Below are positions 13,030 to 21,405 of a DNA stretch of 37,842 nucleotides, piece by piece. Position 1 is the first letter of the stretch, and the number at the start of each line of letters is the position of its first letter. The notes under the pieces are model-generated. The model worked only from the letters and a program-made list of their open reading frames with translations, was not told the DNA's origin and made no database searches. Made by a program: the position numbers and the translations under genes. The DNA lies in IMG/VR virus record IMGVR_UViG_3300027759_000203, positions 1 to 37,842 of that record. The stretch is one strand, 5' to 3'. Source of the DNA: a virus.

Positions 13030-15423
13030 TTGGCAGATAGTCCTTTATCAATATCAGCAGCAAATAGTAATGGAGAAGCATTAAAAAAATTCCAAATTAC
13101 TACCGATGTATCTTCTAAGAAAGATTACATGTACGGTAAAAATGTTGCACAAAGTATCTACTCTACAATATACGGTAACCAAACTTATTTTTGGTTAAGA
13201 AATAATAGATTTAGAAAAAATAGACAAATTGCAAATGGTAAGATAGACATGAGTGTGTTTATGGACCGTTTGGAAATGAATAGCAAAGCTAACTTTGTAA
13301 ACATAAATTGGAAATCAATTATTATTGGTAATACAATTGTTGCAAGATTAGTTGGTTCTTGGATGAGTAGAAAAGAAAAAGTTACTGTTACTGCTACTGA
13401 TAGTGCATCTGCAATGTTAAAGAAAGATGCAGCAGATGAAGCAGAATTTGTTTATCAAAACAAAGAAGTGCTTTCTCAATTACAGCAAGAATCTGGAGTT
13501 CAAATTATTCCACAAGACCAATTTGTAGCTGAAGATAAAGATGAATTAGACCAATGGATTTCAGAATTTAATCATTTACCAGAAGAAATACAATATAGCA
13601 TTGGATGTAATAATGTATTAGAAGCTAATGGTTGGAATGATGTTTTAAAACAAAGATTATTACATGATTCAGCAGAAGTTGGATTAGTGTGTACATATAC
13701 TTGGATGGATGATGAAGGAGAGGTTCATGTTCAATGGATTCGTCCAGAAAACGCAATTTATTCATATTCTGATTTCCCTGATTTTAGAGATACAACATAT
13801 CGTGGACATATTTTGTCCATGAAAATAAGTGAAATTAGAGCTAGATATAGTATAGCAGCTGGTGGCATATTATCTGAAGAAGATATATTTATGCTAGCTC
13901 AGTCATGTAAAGAATACCAATTAACAGATAAGATTAAGTGGATGCAAGATTGGAATGTTTCTTGGTTAAGACCTTATGATGAATGGAATATTGATTTAAT
14001 GCAATTTGAAATTAGAACATTAGATTCTGATGGATATACAGTTACCAAAACTAAAAAGAATGGTAGCACGATTATAAGAAAAGGTAAGCCAGAAAGATTA
14101 GATGAGAATCAAGAATATGTAGAAGAGAAAAAATGGAATATATACGAAGGTGTATATTGTCCTGTTACTCAAAAAATGATTAAGTGGGGGATTAAGAAGA
14201 ATATGATTCGCCCTCAAGACCCGAAAGAAATAGGTAACGCAGAATTTTCATATAGCTTCTATATGTACGACCCATACGATATGCGTAATGTGGCTGTACC
14301 TGAAAAAATCGAAGAACCTATTGAGCAAATGATTTTGGCTAGATTAAAGATACAACAAATGGTATCTAAGATGGTGCCAGCAGGTGCTTCTATTGATGTT
14401 GATGCATTACAAGAGTTGGATTTAGGTTTAGGTGATTCAGTTAAACCACTAGATGTTCAAAAAATTTGGGAACAAACTGGTAAGCTTTATTATCGTGGTA
14501 GAGATGCTGAAGGTAATAGAATACCAGTTCCAATTACAGAATTAGCTAACACTGGATTTGCGCCACAATTGCAAGCTTTAATTCAATTATACCAATTCCA
14601 TTATCAAGTACTAAAAGATGAGTTAGGGGAAGACCCTAATTTAATGAATCAAGCGGCACAACCAAGAGTTGCTGCATCAAATATTGAGGCTTCAAGAGTT
14701 TTAGCTAATAATGCCACTGAATATATGTATGATGCATATATTTATGTAATGGAAGAAAGCTGTAAAAAAATAGCTTGTTTATTAAACAAAAGTGTAACAT
14801 ATGGCGCTAAAAAATATAGAAATTTACTTAAACAAGAAGATGTTAAAAATAGAAATTTTGTTGCTACAATAAAAATGTTACCAACAGAAATGGAAATAGC
14901 TAATTTGCAAGCTATGATGAATAATGCTATTGCTTCAAATCCGCAATTAATAATCTATTTAGACCCATTCAAAGCAATGAGAATTGCAAAAGAGAATGTG
15001 TCGTTAGCTGAATTATATTTTAGACAAGCTCAAAAAAGATATATAAAAACAGAGCAAGAGAAAGCTCAAGCTAATAGCGAACAAAATGCACAGATTCAAC
15101 AATCAAGCATGCAAGCTAAAGCTCAAGGGGATGCTGCTTTGTTAGACAAACAAACACAAGCTAAACAAAGAGAGATTATAATACAAGGCATGTTTGATTT
15201 GGCTAAAGCTAGCATACCAATGCCAGTAGAATTAAAACCATTAATAGCTGAAATGTTACAAAATGTTGAAATGCCATTAATGATGGATAATCAACAAATG
15301 GAACAAGCTATCCAGCAACAAGAAATGGAAGCTCAGCAACAAATGATGCAACAACAAGGTCAACAAGGTTCTCCTGAAGAACAACAAATGATGATGGAAC
15401 AACAACAAATGCAACAACAATAA
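13030..15423 (+). CDS. Portal protein
   Basis: About 797 residues from a TTG start giving (M)ADSPLSISAANSNG. A further TTG at 13009 lies inside the promoter element and is rejected. The body shows the size and segment pattern of large Bacteroidota-phage portals: a long polar N-terminal domain, EWNIDLMQFEIRTLD, a basic KWGIKKNMIRPQDP, the stem-like helices EPIEQMILARLKIQQMVSKM, then ALIQLYQFHYQVLKDELGEDPNLM and the clip region. The last ~45 residues are a Gln/Met run, probably a flexible tail. It lies after terL and before the scaffold-like and capsid genes. It forms the dodecameric DNA gateway. Confidence 0.85.
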   Translation: MADSPLSISAANSNGEALKKFQITTDVSSKKDYMYGKNVAQSIYSTIYGNQTYFWLRNNRFRKNRQIANGKIDMSVFMDRLEMNSKANFVNINWKSIIIGNTIVARLVGSWMSRKEKVTVTATDSASAMLKKDAADEAEFVYQNKEVLSQLQQESGVQIIPQDQFVAEDKDELDQWISEFNHLPEEIQYSIGCNNVLEANGWNDVLKQRLLHDSAEVGLVCTYTWMDDEGEVHVQWIRPENAIYSYSDFPDFRDTTYRGHILSMKISEIRARYSIAAGGILSEEDIFMLAQSCKEYQLTDKIKWMQDWNVSWLRPYDEWNIDLMQFEIRTLDSDGYTVTKTKKNGSTIIRKGKPERLDENQEYVEEKKWNIYEGVYCPVTQKMIKWGIKKNMIRPQDPKEIGNAEFSYSFYMYDPYDMRNVAVPEKIEEPIEQMILARLKIQQMVSKMVPAGASIDVDALQELDLGLGDSVKPLDVQKIWEQTGKLYYRGRDAEGNRIPVPITELANTGFAPQLQALIQLYQFHYQVLKDELGEDPNLMNQAAQPRVAASNIEASRVLANNATEYMYDAYIYVMEESCKKIACLLNKSVTYGAKKYRNLLKQEDVKNRNFVATIKMLPTEMEIANLQAMMNNAIASNPQLIIYLDPFKAMRIAKENVSLAELYFRQAQKRYIKTEQEKAQANSEQNAQIQQSSMQAKAQGDAALLDKQTQAKQREIIIQGMFDLAKASIPMPVELKPLIAEMLQNVEMPLMMDNQQMEQAIQQQEMEAQQQMMQQQGQQGSPEEQQMMMEQQQMQQQ

Positions 15424-15445
15424 AATAAAATAAAAAATAAATAAA

Positions 15446-15826
15446 ATGGCAACGGTAAGTAAACTTTTAATAAGACTACAAAAATTTAGTTCAAAAATTA
15501 GCACAGTTGTAGATGCAACAGCTTCTTTTAATACTAATAATAATTTTTACCAAGATTTATCTGGATGGGATTCTGCGGTAGTACAATTTGTAGGTACATC
15601 TGGAACAATTAGTTTCAGTACTACCAACGATGATGGTTCTATTACAGGGCAATTATTACCTGCACCAGAAGTCCCAATTAACTGGGTTTCAGTTTTAGGA
15701 GTTAATTTGACAACAAAAACAGATGTAGCATCAATTGCAGCAGCTGGTATTGTTGAATTTGGTATTATTGGTAAATATTTGTTATTACAAGGTAACACAA
15801 CAACTACAACAACAGCAGCCCCTTAA
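15446..15826 (+). CDS. Virion-like beta protein ending in TTTTTTAAP (126 aa)
   Basis: 126 residues, beta-rich and low in charge: STVVDATASFNTNNNFYQDL, WDSAVVQFVGTSGTISFSTTNDDG, NWVSVLGVNLTTKTDVAS, VEFGIIGKYLLLQGN. It ends exactly with TTTTTTAAP, the same last residues as the unrelated protein at 9393, and the unit used as linker in the giant tail protein. It lies between portal and scaffold genes after an A-rich leader. A capsid decoration protein fits the composition and place; this is inference. Confidence 0.6.
   Translation: MATVSKLLIRLQKFSSKISTVVDATASFNTNNNFYQDLSGWDSAVVQFVGTSGTISFSTTNDDGSITGQLLPAPEVPINWVSVLGVNLTTKTDVASIAAAGIVEFGIIGKYLLLQGNTTTTTTAAP
15799..15823 (+). repeat. TTTTTTAAP-coding repeat (single unit)
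   Basis: One (ACA/ACT)6 run plus Ala-Ala-Pro codons, directly followed by TAA, as at the end of the 9393 gene. Confidence 0.7.
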
Positions 15827-15845
15827 TAATTAAAAAAAATAATAA

Positions 15846-16112
15846 ATGGCAAATTCAATAGCATATGTATTATCTAAAAATACATATCCAACAGCAGGAG
15901 AAGCATACAATATAGGAATTTTTCAAGGAACTGAAATTGTATATACAACAACTTCGACTTTATCAAATTCAAACATACTTTATGCTGATAGTAGATTAAC
16001 ACAGCCAATTTATGGTGACGGTACAAATTGGTATGGTGTTGCATTACTTACTAATAAAAGTGTAAAATATGCAATAACTATTGATGGCGAGGCTGCAATA
16101 GTTATCGACTAA
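15846..16112 (+). CDS. Hypothetical virion-like protein (88 aa)
   Basis: 88 residues, Thr/Asn/Tyr-rich and low in charge: NSIAYVLSKNTYPTAGEAYNIGIFQGTEIVYTTTSTL, DGTNWYGVALLTNKSVKYAITIDGEAAIVID. The alternating pattern suggests an all-beta fold. Not recognised. It is packed between the TTTTTTAAP protein and the scaffold-like gene (19 and 25 nt gaps), with an A-rich leader. It may be a second small decoration or head protein. Confidence 0.55.
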   Translation: MANSIAYVLSKNTYPTAGEAYNIGIFQGTEIVYTTTSTLSNSNILYADSRLTQPIYGDGTNWYGVALLTNKSVKYAITIDGEAAIVID

Positions 16113-16137
16113 TAAAATAGAAACCAAATAAGCATTT

Positions 16138-17304
16138 ATGCCAGATAATAACCCAGCAGCTCCAATAGAGCTTGCAGAAGGCTTCAATCCGTTTTCGGAT
16201 GATAACGCACCACAAGTGCAACCTAAGATAGAAGAAGCCCCTATCTTAACAAATGAGCCAGCGTCACAAGAAGCAGCTCCTCCTCAACAAGAGGAAACAA
16301 AAGTAGAGGAACAAACAGCATCTACTCAATCATTTGACCCAAATCAATTTGTTAAAGAAAGATTTGGTTATGATAGTATAGAACAAGCTGAACAAGAATT
16401 TAAGAAACTTAAAGAACAACCAAGTTTTGAATTTAAAGATGATGTAAGCAAGTCATTATTTGATGCCATTAAAGAAGGCAAAGCTGATGATGTTTATGAA
16501 ATCTTAAATCAGCAAAAAAGGTTAGAAAAATTAACGAGTTCAGAATTAACGCCAGATTTGGCTGCTGAAATTGTTAAAACGAATATTAAGAATAAATACA
16601 AAGACTTATCAGCAGATGATGTTGAGCTTTTGTTTTATGACCAACATTTCGTACCTTTAAAGCCTGAACAAGGTTATGATGAATCCGATGAGGATTATGC
16701 TGGGAAAGTAAAAACATGGCAATCACAAGTAGATTACGCAGAACGAAAGTTGATGATTGAAGCGAAAGTGATTAGACCAGAGCTGGAAAAATTAAAAAGT
16801 GAAATAAAATTACCTGATATTTATAATGAGGCTGGAAGGGAAGCTCAATCTCAAGAGGAATTTGAGATTATGCAACAAGCAAGGTCGATTTATGAAAAAA
16901 CACTTGATTCTGATTTCCAATCCTTTAGTGGATTTAATGTTTCGGTAAAAGACGAGGATGTCGAAATACCGATTTCATTTAATGTGGCTGAAGATGAAAG
17001 ATTGGCAATGAAGAATGATTTGACGGATTTTGATAGTGACTCATATTTTGAGAAAAGATGGTTTGCCGAGGATGGTAAGCCAAAAGTTCAACAAATAATG
17101 GCAGATAAATATCTGCTTGAGAATCGTGAAAAAATCTTCTCAAAAATAGCAAATGAAGCAGCATCTCAAAGATTGTTGGCTCATTTAAAAAAGAACGGGA
17201 ATATAAATATCAACCAAAGCCCCACTCCTCAAGGAGCGAAACCAGACCTGAATGGCACCGAAGCTGAAAGGCTAAGGATGGCAGAATGGGCTTTCAGTTC
17301 GTAA
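16138..17304 (+). CDS. Scaffold-like protein
   Basis: 388 residues, strongly acidic and Gln/Glu/Pro-rich at the start (residues 1-~65 disordered: PAAPIELAEGFNPFSDDNAPQVQ), then long helices with Lys/Glu (EQAEQEFKKLKEQ, LEKLKSEIKLP). The C-terminal region is helical with a basic end (RLLAHLKKNGNININQ). This composition, and a position just before the capsid gene, are those of phage scaffolding proteins, which co-assemble with capsid and then leave. No protease motif is seen. The identity rests on position and composition. Confidence 0.65.
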   Translation: MPDNNPAAPIELAEGFNPFSDDNAPQVQPKIEEAPILTNEPASQEAAPPQQEETKVEEQTASTQSFDPNQFVKERFGYDSIEQAEQEFKKLKEQPSFEFKDDVSKSLFDAIKEGKADDVYEILNQQKRLEKLTSSELTPDLAAEIVKTNIKNKYKDLSADDVELLFYDQHFVPLKPEQGYDESDEDYAGKVKTWQSQVDYAERKLMIEAKVIRPELEKLKSEIKLPDIYNEAGREAQSQEEFEIMQQARSIYEKTLDSDFQSFSGFNVSVKDEDVEIPISFNVAEDERLAMKNDLTDFDSDSYFEKRWFAEDGKPKVQQIMADKYLLENREKIFSKIANEAASQRLLAHLKKNGNININQSPTPQGAKPDLNGTEAERLRMAEWAFSS

Positions 17305-17353
17305 CTTGATATTTGCCTTTGGAGGAGGCGCAAAAAAATAAAAACTAAATATC

Positions 17354-18766
17354 ATGGCAGGAATACCTACCTCAAATATTTTGCAGCCGGGTTCAATCTC
17401 GTTGCAAACCCAGAATAGGCAACTTATGGTTGACCTACAATTATTAACTCCACAGTACTACAAGCAATACACTCAAAAGTATGGCAATGAAGATTTTACA
17501 TGGTGGTTAGCTGCTCATAGCGGCATGGAAGAAGTTAAAAACTTAAACTACTTCTGGTTTGAAAACCGCGGTAAATTAATGCCGGGTGTTACAAACGAAA
17601 GCACAGTTGCAGCAGCAGCTGGAGCTACAATTACATTAACTTTAGGACAAGAAGCTTACTACAACAGTGGTACTCAAACTCCTTTAAGAGTTAATGAAAC
17701 TTTGCGTGTTGCATCTTCAAATATTGAGGGTGTTATCGTAAGTATTGACGATTCTACTCCTTACGCATGGACTTTTGAAGTTGCTCCTAAGCAAACTTCT
17801 CAAGGTTTCCAATCAGCTGGTTCTGGTTCATTATTAGCTGGTGAGGTTTTATTATTCGGTGGTGATGCAGATGCTGGTGAAGCTTCTCAACAAATCAATC
17901 CTTTAATCCAATTGGACCAAAGATATGATAACTATGTAACAGAAATTCGTGATGGTTGGTCTAACACTGACTTAGCGCAAATGGCTGAAACATATTATGA
18001 GTTCCCTGTATCTCCAGATATGGCTCAAAATGGCGTTACTGCATTTACTTACAAAGGAATGTACAAGACTCTTGTTCGTTTCAAGAATAACGTAGAAGCA
18101 AAATTAATGCGTGGTAATTTACAAAATAACACTGCAATTGATTCTAACTCTCAAGGTTCAGTAGGTATCATTCCTAAAGTTGTTGCTGACGGTGAAACTG
18201 TTGGTTACACTCCGGGTACATTAGATATCGCTAAATTACATGAGATTACTCGTATCATGGATGTTAATGGTTGTGCTAAGCAATCTGCTTGGTTAACTGA
18301 TATCTTCCAAAGACAAGATTTCTCTGATGGTATCTTCGCTGCTTACCCAGCTGGTGCTTTCGTTTATGGACAAGGCGAGAAGTCAAAAGAGGCTTCTGTT
18401 GCTTATGGTTTCCAAGAAATCTTCATCGATGGATATTTATTATCTGTAAAGAAGTACGCTCAATTCAACACTGAGGTTACTACTGGTTTAACTCCAAACG
18501 TAGATTACTTCCGTAATTTCGGATTAATCTATCCAATGGGTGAAACTAAGGATGCGAAAACCGCTCAAGTTTACAAGAATATCACTATTATGTATCAACA
18601 ACCTCCTCAAGGTGGTACTGTTGGTAACGGTATTCGCGTATGGCAATATGGTGGTGGTTCTCCAAACCCTACAGATGGTACAATGACTAATCAAATCGCG
18701 ATGATTACCTACAGAGGTACTCGTGTTTGTGCAGCAAACCAATTTATCATCGTTCAAGGTAACTAA
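17354..18766 (+). CDS. Major capsid protein
   Basis: 470 residues, the size of an HK97-fold capsid protein. Its place after portal and scaffold-like genes, and its gene, support this. It uses more CGT and C-ending codons (TTC, AAC, GAC) than the AGA/AAT-rich neighbours, as a highly expressed gene would. Segments such as LDQRYDNYVTEIRDGW, YKTLVRFKNNVEAKLMRGN and DGYLLSVKKYAQFNTEVT could be spine helix and beta-core. It starts MAGIPTSNILQPGS after a 49-nt leader that can fold, and is followed within 20 nt by a strong terminator, so most transcripts should end there. Confidence 0.8.
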   Translation: MAGIPTSNILQPGSISLQTQNRQLMVDLQLLTPQYYKQYTQKYGNEDFTWWLAAHSGMEEVKNLNYFWFENRGKLMPGVTNESTVAAAAGATITLTLGQEAYYNSGTQTPLRVNETLRVASSNIEGVIVSIDDSTPYAWTFEVAPKQTSQGFQSAGSGSLLAGEVLLFGGDADAGEASQQINPLIQLDQRYDNYVTEIRDGWSNTDLAQMAETYYEFPVSPDMAQNGVTAFTYKGMYKTLVRFKNNVEAKLMRGNLQNNTAIDSNSQGSVGIIPKVVADGETVGYTPGTLDIAKLHEITRIMDVNGCAKQSAWLTDIFQRQDFSDGIFAAYPAGAFVYGQGEKSKEASVAYGFQEIFIDGYLLSVKKYAQFNTEVTTGLTPNVDYFRNFGLIYPMGETKDAKTAQVYKNITIMYQQPPQGGTVGNGIRVWQYGGGSPNPTDGTMTNQIAMITYRGTRVCAANQFIIVQGN

Positions 18767-18785
18767 TTTGTTACCAAAATAATCG

Positions 18786-18822
18786 GGTAGGGGCAACTTT
18801 ATTGATTGCTCCTACCTTTTTT
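18786..18822 (+). terminator. Rho-independent terminator after the capsid gene
   Basis: Arms GGTAGGGGCAA and TTGCTCCTACC (11 bp with one G-T pair, 9-nt loop) followed by six T. It lies 19 nt after the capsid stop. Since no clear promoter precedes the next gene at 18845, read-through must supply that gene, making this a level-setting terminator. Confidence 0.9.
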
Positions 18823-18844
18823 AAACATTAAAAAATAACCATTT

Positions 18845-19738
18845 ATGGCTCGTTTAAAGGCAGTAGGGTTAGCAGAAGCTAACTTTTCACAACAAGGTGA
18901 AGTAAAAGTACAAAGACAACATGATGAGGCTGCACAAGCTATGCAGGAATCCTTTTCATCTAATACAGCAACAACTTTCAAGATTTTCAAATTATCAGAT
19001 ACCAAGAAAAATGGCAAATACCATATGGAAGGTATTGACGATGTTTGGAATGAAAAGAAAGGCAGAATGGAAAGAATAAGACTTTTGAGAGGTTACCCAA
19101 GTATTTGGGTAGAAGACCAAAAAGGACTTGAAAAATCATTCGTTGAACAAAACAGAAGAAGCTTAATTTTTGATAGAAGAGTATTAAGAATAGCTGATTA
19201 TGACGTAGAAGCTTTAGAGTTTTTAAGTCTATGTAACGCTAATCTAGACAATCCTAACAAAAAAGGTACTAGAAAAATTACATTCTTTCAGTGGAATCCA
19301 CAAAGAACAGCAGAGCTTGAAAGAGCTAAAAGAGTCGCTAAAGTTGAGGCAATTAAATATGCTTCATTGGCAAGCGAGGAAGAAATGCGTAAGCACTGCA
19401 ATTTCTTGGGGATTACATTTACGGATGAATTAGGAATGCCTAAATCAATGGATGCATTAAGAAATGACTACGAACTTTACGCTGAAGCTCAACCTAATAA
19501 GTTTATGCAAAGTGCTGGTTCTAAAGAAGTTGAAATAGCATTTATAGTTAAAAAAGCTTTAATTGATAATAAAATTGACACTACTACAAAAAGAGGTTCA
19601 GCTTATTGGTCAAATAATGGAGGTTTCATTTGCAAGATACCAGCAGATAAAAAACCGCAAAATTATTTAGTCGAGTTTGCAATGTTCCCTCAAGATGAAA
19701 GTAAGGCGTTTTTAGAGCAATTGAAGAAATTAATGTAA
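18845..19738 (+). CDS. Hypothetical protein following capsid gene (297 aa)
   Basis: 297 residues, basic and helical with some beta. Notable segments are RQHDEAAQAMQESF (acidic helix), FKIFKLSDTKKNGKYHMEGIDDVW, RGYPSIWVEDQKGLEKSF, RAKRVAKVEAIKYASLASEEEMRKHCNFLG, and a C-terminal ESKAFLEQLKKLM. Not recognised; comparable genes sit after the capsid gene in crAss-like phages, but I cannot equate it. It lies between two terminators and so is expressed largely by read-through from the capsid gene. A head or head-completion role is inferred. Confidence 0.55.
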   Translation: MARLKAVGLAEANFSQQGEVKVQRQHDEAAQAMQESFSSNTATTFKIFKLSDTKKNGKYHMEGIDDVWNEKKGRMERIRLLRGYPSIWVEDQKGLEKSFVEQNRRSLIFDRRVLRIADYDVEALEFLSLCNANLDNPNKKGTRKITFFQWNPQRTAELERAKRVAKVEAIKYASLASEEEMRKHCNFLGITFTDELGMPKSMDALRNDYELYAEAQPNKFMQSAGSKEVEIAFIVKKALIDNKIDTTTKRGSAYWSNNGGFICKIPADKKPQNYLVEFAMFPQDESKAFLEQLKKLM

Positions 19739-19761
19739 TCTTTCCCCCTCTAAATAAAAGA

Positions 19762-19794
19762 AGCCCTGTAGCCTAAAAATTACGGGGCTTTTTT
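19762..19794 (+). terminator. Rho-independent terminator before tail operon
   Basis: Arms AGCCCTGTA and TACGGGGCT (9 bp with one G-T pair, 10-nt loop) run into six T. It lies 23 nt after the stop at 19738 and just before the TATATTTG promoter element. Confidence 0.9.
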
Positions 19795-19806
19795 GTATCT
19801 TTTTCG

Positions 19807-19814
19807 TATATTTG
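19807..19814 (+). promoter_or_regulatory. Promoter element TATATTTG of tail operon
   Basis: TATATTTG, 17 nt before the ATG at 19832 and directly after the terminator at 19762-19794. No -33 TTTG is seen at the usual spacing. It is expected to start the long rightward tail and ejection operon. Confidence 0.6.
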
Positions 19815-19831
19815 TTGTATAACTTATTTCA

Positions 19832-20497
19832 ATGAATGTTAATGATATGTATCAGATATGCCAATTTGCAATTAACAAAGCGCAAAATGGTTATTTAACT
19901 CCATCAGAATTTAATCTGACTATAAATCAAGCACAGGTTTCGTATCAAGATTATTTATTAGGGGAGTTTCAGCAATATCAACCCGGAAGACCACAGGCTA
20001 GAATCAATTATAGTCAAAATGAAAATATAAGACAAAGGCTTACTCCATTGCTTGCAACTGCATCACTTGCAGTCAATGCTGGCACTGGCGCCATAGCTTA
20101 CCCAGCTGATTATGTTCAGTCCGATAGCTTATTAACTTCTACATTACAAAGAGTTAGATATACTCAACAAGATAGTTTATATTCTTATTACAATAGTACA
20201 ATAGACCCCGTAGCTACTAATCCTATTTATATGATTACTAGTACTGGATTTCAATTTTATCCAATAACAATTGGTACTGTTACCTTGAACTATATTAAAG
20301 AAGCCCCATCAATAGTTTGGGCTTATACTACAGTAAGTGGTAGACCTGTTTATAATTCTGCTTCAAGCGTTCAACCAGTATGGGCTGATGTAGATTTATT
20401 AGAAATAATAGCTCGTGCATTAAAATTAATAGGGTTAAACTTGCAAGATGGTCAACTAGAGCAATATGCTAATCAAGTAACTCAACAAGGACAATAA
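19832..20497 (+). CDS. Head-tail adaptor-like protein 1
   Basis: 221 residues. A helical start (DMYQICQFAINKAQNGYLTPSEFNLTINQAQVSYQDYLL) precedes a beta-rich middle, with TGAIAYPADYVQ and FQFYPITIGTVTLNYIKEAP, then a final helical part LLEIIARALKLIGLNLQDGQLEQY. The alternation of long N- and C-terminal helices around a beta core is typical of gp4/gp6-like connector or ring proteins between portal and tail. Its stop overlaps the next ATG. The exact ring position is unknown. Confidence 0.55.
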   Translation: MNVNDMYQICQFAINKAQNGYLTPSEFNLTINQAQVSYQDYLLGEFQQYQPGRPQARINYSQNENIRQRLTPLLATASLAVNAGTGAIAYPADYVQSDSLLTSTLQRVRYTQQDSLYSYYNSTIDPVATNPIYMITSTGFQFYPITIGTVTLNYIKEAPSIVWAYTTVSGRPVYNSASSVQPVWADVDLLEIIARALKLIGLNLQDGQLEQYANQVTQQGQ

Positions 20498-21126
20498 TGA
20501 CTAGAAAAACATTTATAGAAAGAATATTAAGACAAATCTATAATGGGCAACCATCAGATGATTCTAGTATAACTTTTAATCAAGTTAACCAATGGTTAAA
20601 TGATGCTATTGGTGTAGCTGCTAAAAAGAATTATACAGATAGTATTCAAATGGATGGTGTTGCATATGTAAACAATTCATTTTATACTAGCTATTCTAGT
20701 TTGACAATAACACAAGTAGATAATACTACTTTTAAATTTACTTTACCACAAATACCAGTAGCATTAGGTAAAAATGAAGGAATAGCTACATTGCAATTTA
20801 GCAATAGTAAAACTCCAACATCTTTTGGGGCAGTGCCATTGAGCATGAACCAAGTAGGTTATCAAGATACTTTAAGACCGATTCAAAATAAAGTAGTTTA
20901 TTGGCCACAAGGTCAAGAAGTTTATATGAGTACAGGAATACCATTAACTGCTTATAAAGCTAATGTTAGAATGGTTAGTGGTGGTGATTCAACTGATTTA
21001 AATTCAACATTAATTATACCAGATGACTATGTGCCTATTATGGTAGAGTATATCAAAGCTCAATTAGCCTTTGAAAGGTCAAGACCAATAGACGCATTAA
21101 ACGATGGCGTAGATAACAACAACTAA
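20497..21126 (+). CDS. Head-tail adaptor-like protein 2
   Basis: 209 residues. The start overlaps the previous stop by 1 bp (TAATGA). It resembles the preceding gene in layout: helical start FIERILRQIYNGQP, beta middle (FKFTLPQIPVALGKNEG, ATLQFSNSK), an IIPDDYVPIMVEYIKAQLAFERSR final helix. The LPxDY/PDDY pattern and the helices fit a ring or adaptor protein of the connector. It may be an old paralogue of its neighbour; identity is too low to prove by eye. Confidence 0.5.
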   Translation: MTRKTFIERILRQIYNGQPSDDSSITFNQVNQWLNDAIGVAAKKNYTDSIQMDGVAYVNNSFYTSYSSLTITQVDNTTFKFTLPQIPVALGKNEGIATLQFSNSKTPTSFGAVPLSMNQVGYQDTLRPIQNKVVYWPQGQEVYMSTGIPLTAYKANVRMVSGGDSTDLNSTLIIPDDYVPIMVEYIKAQLAFERSRPIDALNDGVDNNN

Positions 21127-21130
21127 TAAT

Positions 21131-21403
21131 ATGAAACCAATAAGAGATTTAGTTTTAGTAAAGCCATTTATGGCAGAAGGTGTTACAGAAGGAGGGTTAT
21201 TTTTACCTCAAAACTACATAGAGAGAAGCTGTAAGGCTAAAGTAGTTTCTACCGGAAGAGGCACAGCTAAAATAAAAATGGAAGCAAAGAAGGATGATGT
21301 TATTTTCCATATCAAAGGAGCAGGGGAGGCCATTTTATTAAACGATGAATTGCATTTCTTGATTCGTCATAATGATATATTAGCTTACGCAACAAATAAT
21401 TAA
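21131..21403 (+). CDS. groES: GroES-like co-chaperonin
   Basis: 90 residues, the normal size of GroES (~95). It starts with PIRDLVLVKPF (as in PL-DRVLVK), then a shortened mobile-loop region VTEGGLFLPQNYIERSCKAKVVSTGRGTAKI, where GGLFLP replaces the GGIVLP signature, and ends in HFLIRHNDILAYA, as in the final EVLIMRESDILA. The loop that contacts GroEL is present. Phage co-chaperonins such as T4 gp31 fit the host GroEL to the capsid protein. The odd position among connector genes supports a head-assembly role. Confidence 0.88.
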   Translation: MKPIRDLVLVKPFMAEGVTEGGLFLPQNYIERSCKAKVVSTGRGTAKIKMEAKKDDVIFHIKGAGEAILLNDELHFLIRHNDILAYATNN

Positions 21404-21405
21404 CA

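Noticed and set aside
15277-15504. Leftward Leu/His-rich ORF opposite the portal tail
   Set aside because: Leu/His composition is the complement of the Gln/Met-coding repeats (CAA/ATG) of the portal C-terminus.
17321-17328. GGAGGAGG as a Shine-Dalgarno site for the capsid gene
   Set aside because: It is 25 nt or more before the ATG, too far for a standard site, and other genes here lack such sites. It more likely belongs to the leader hairpin.
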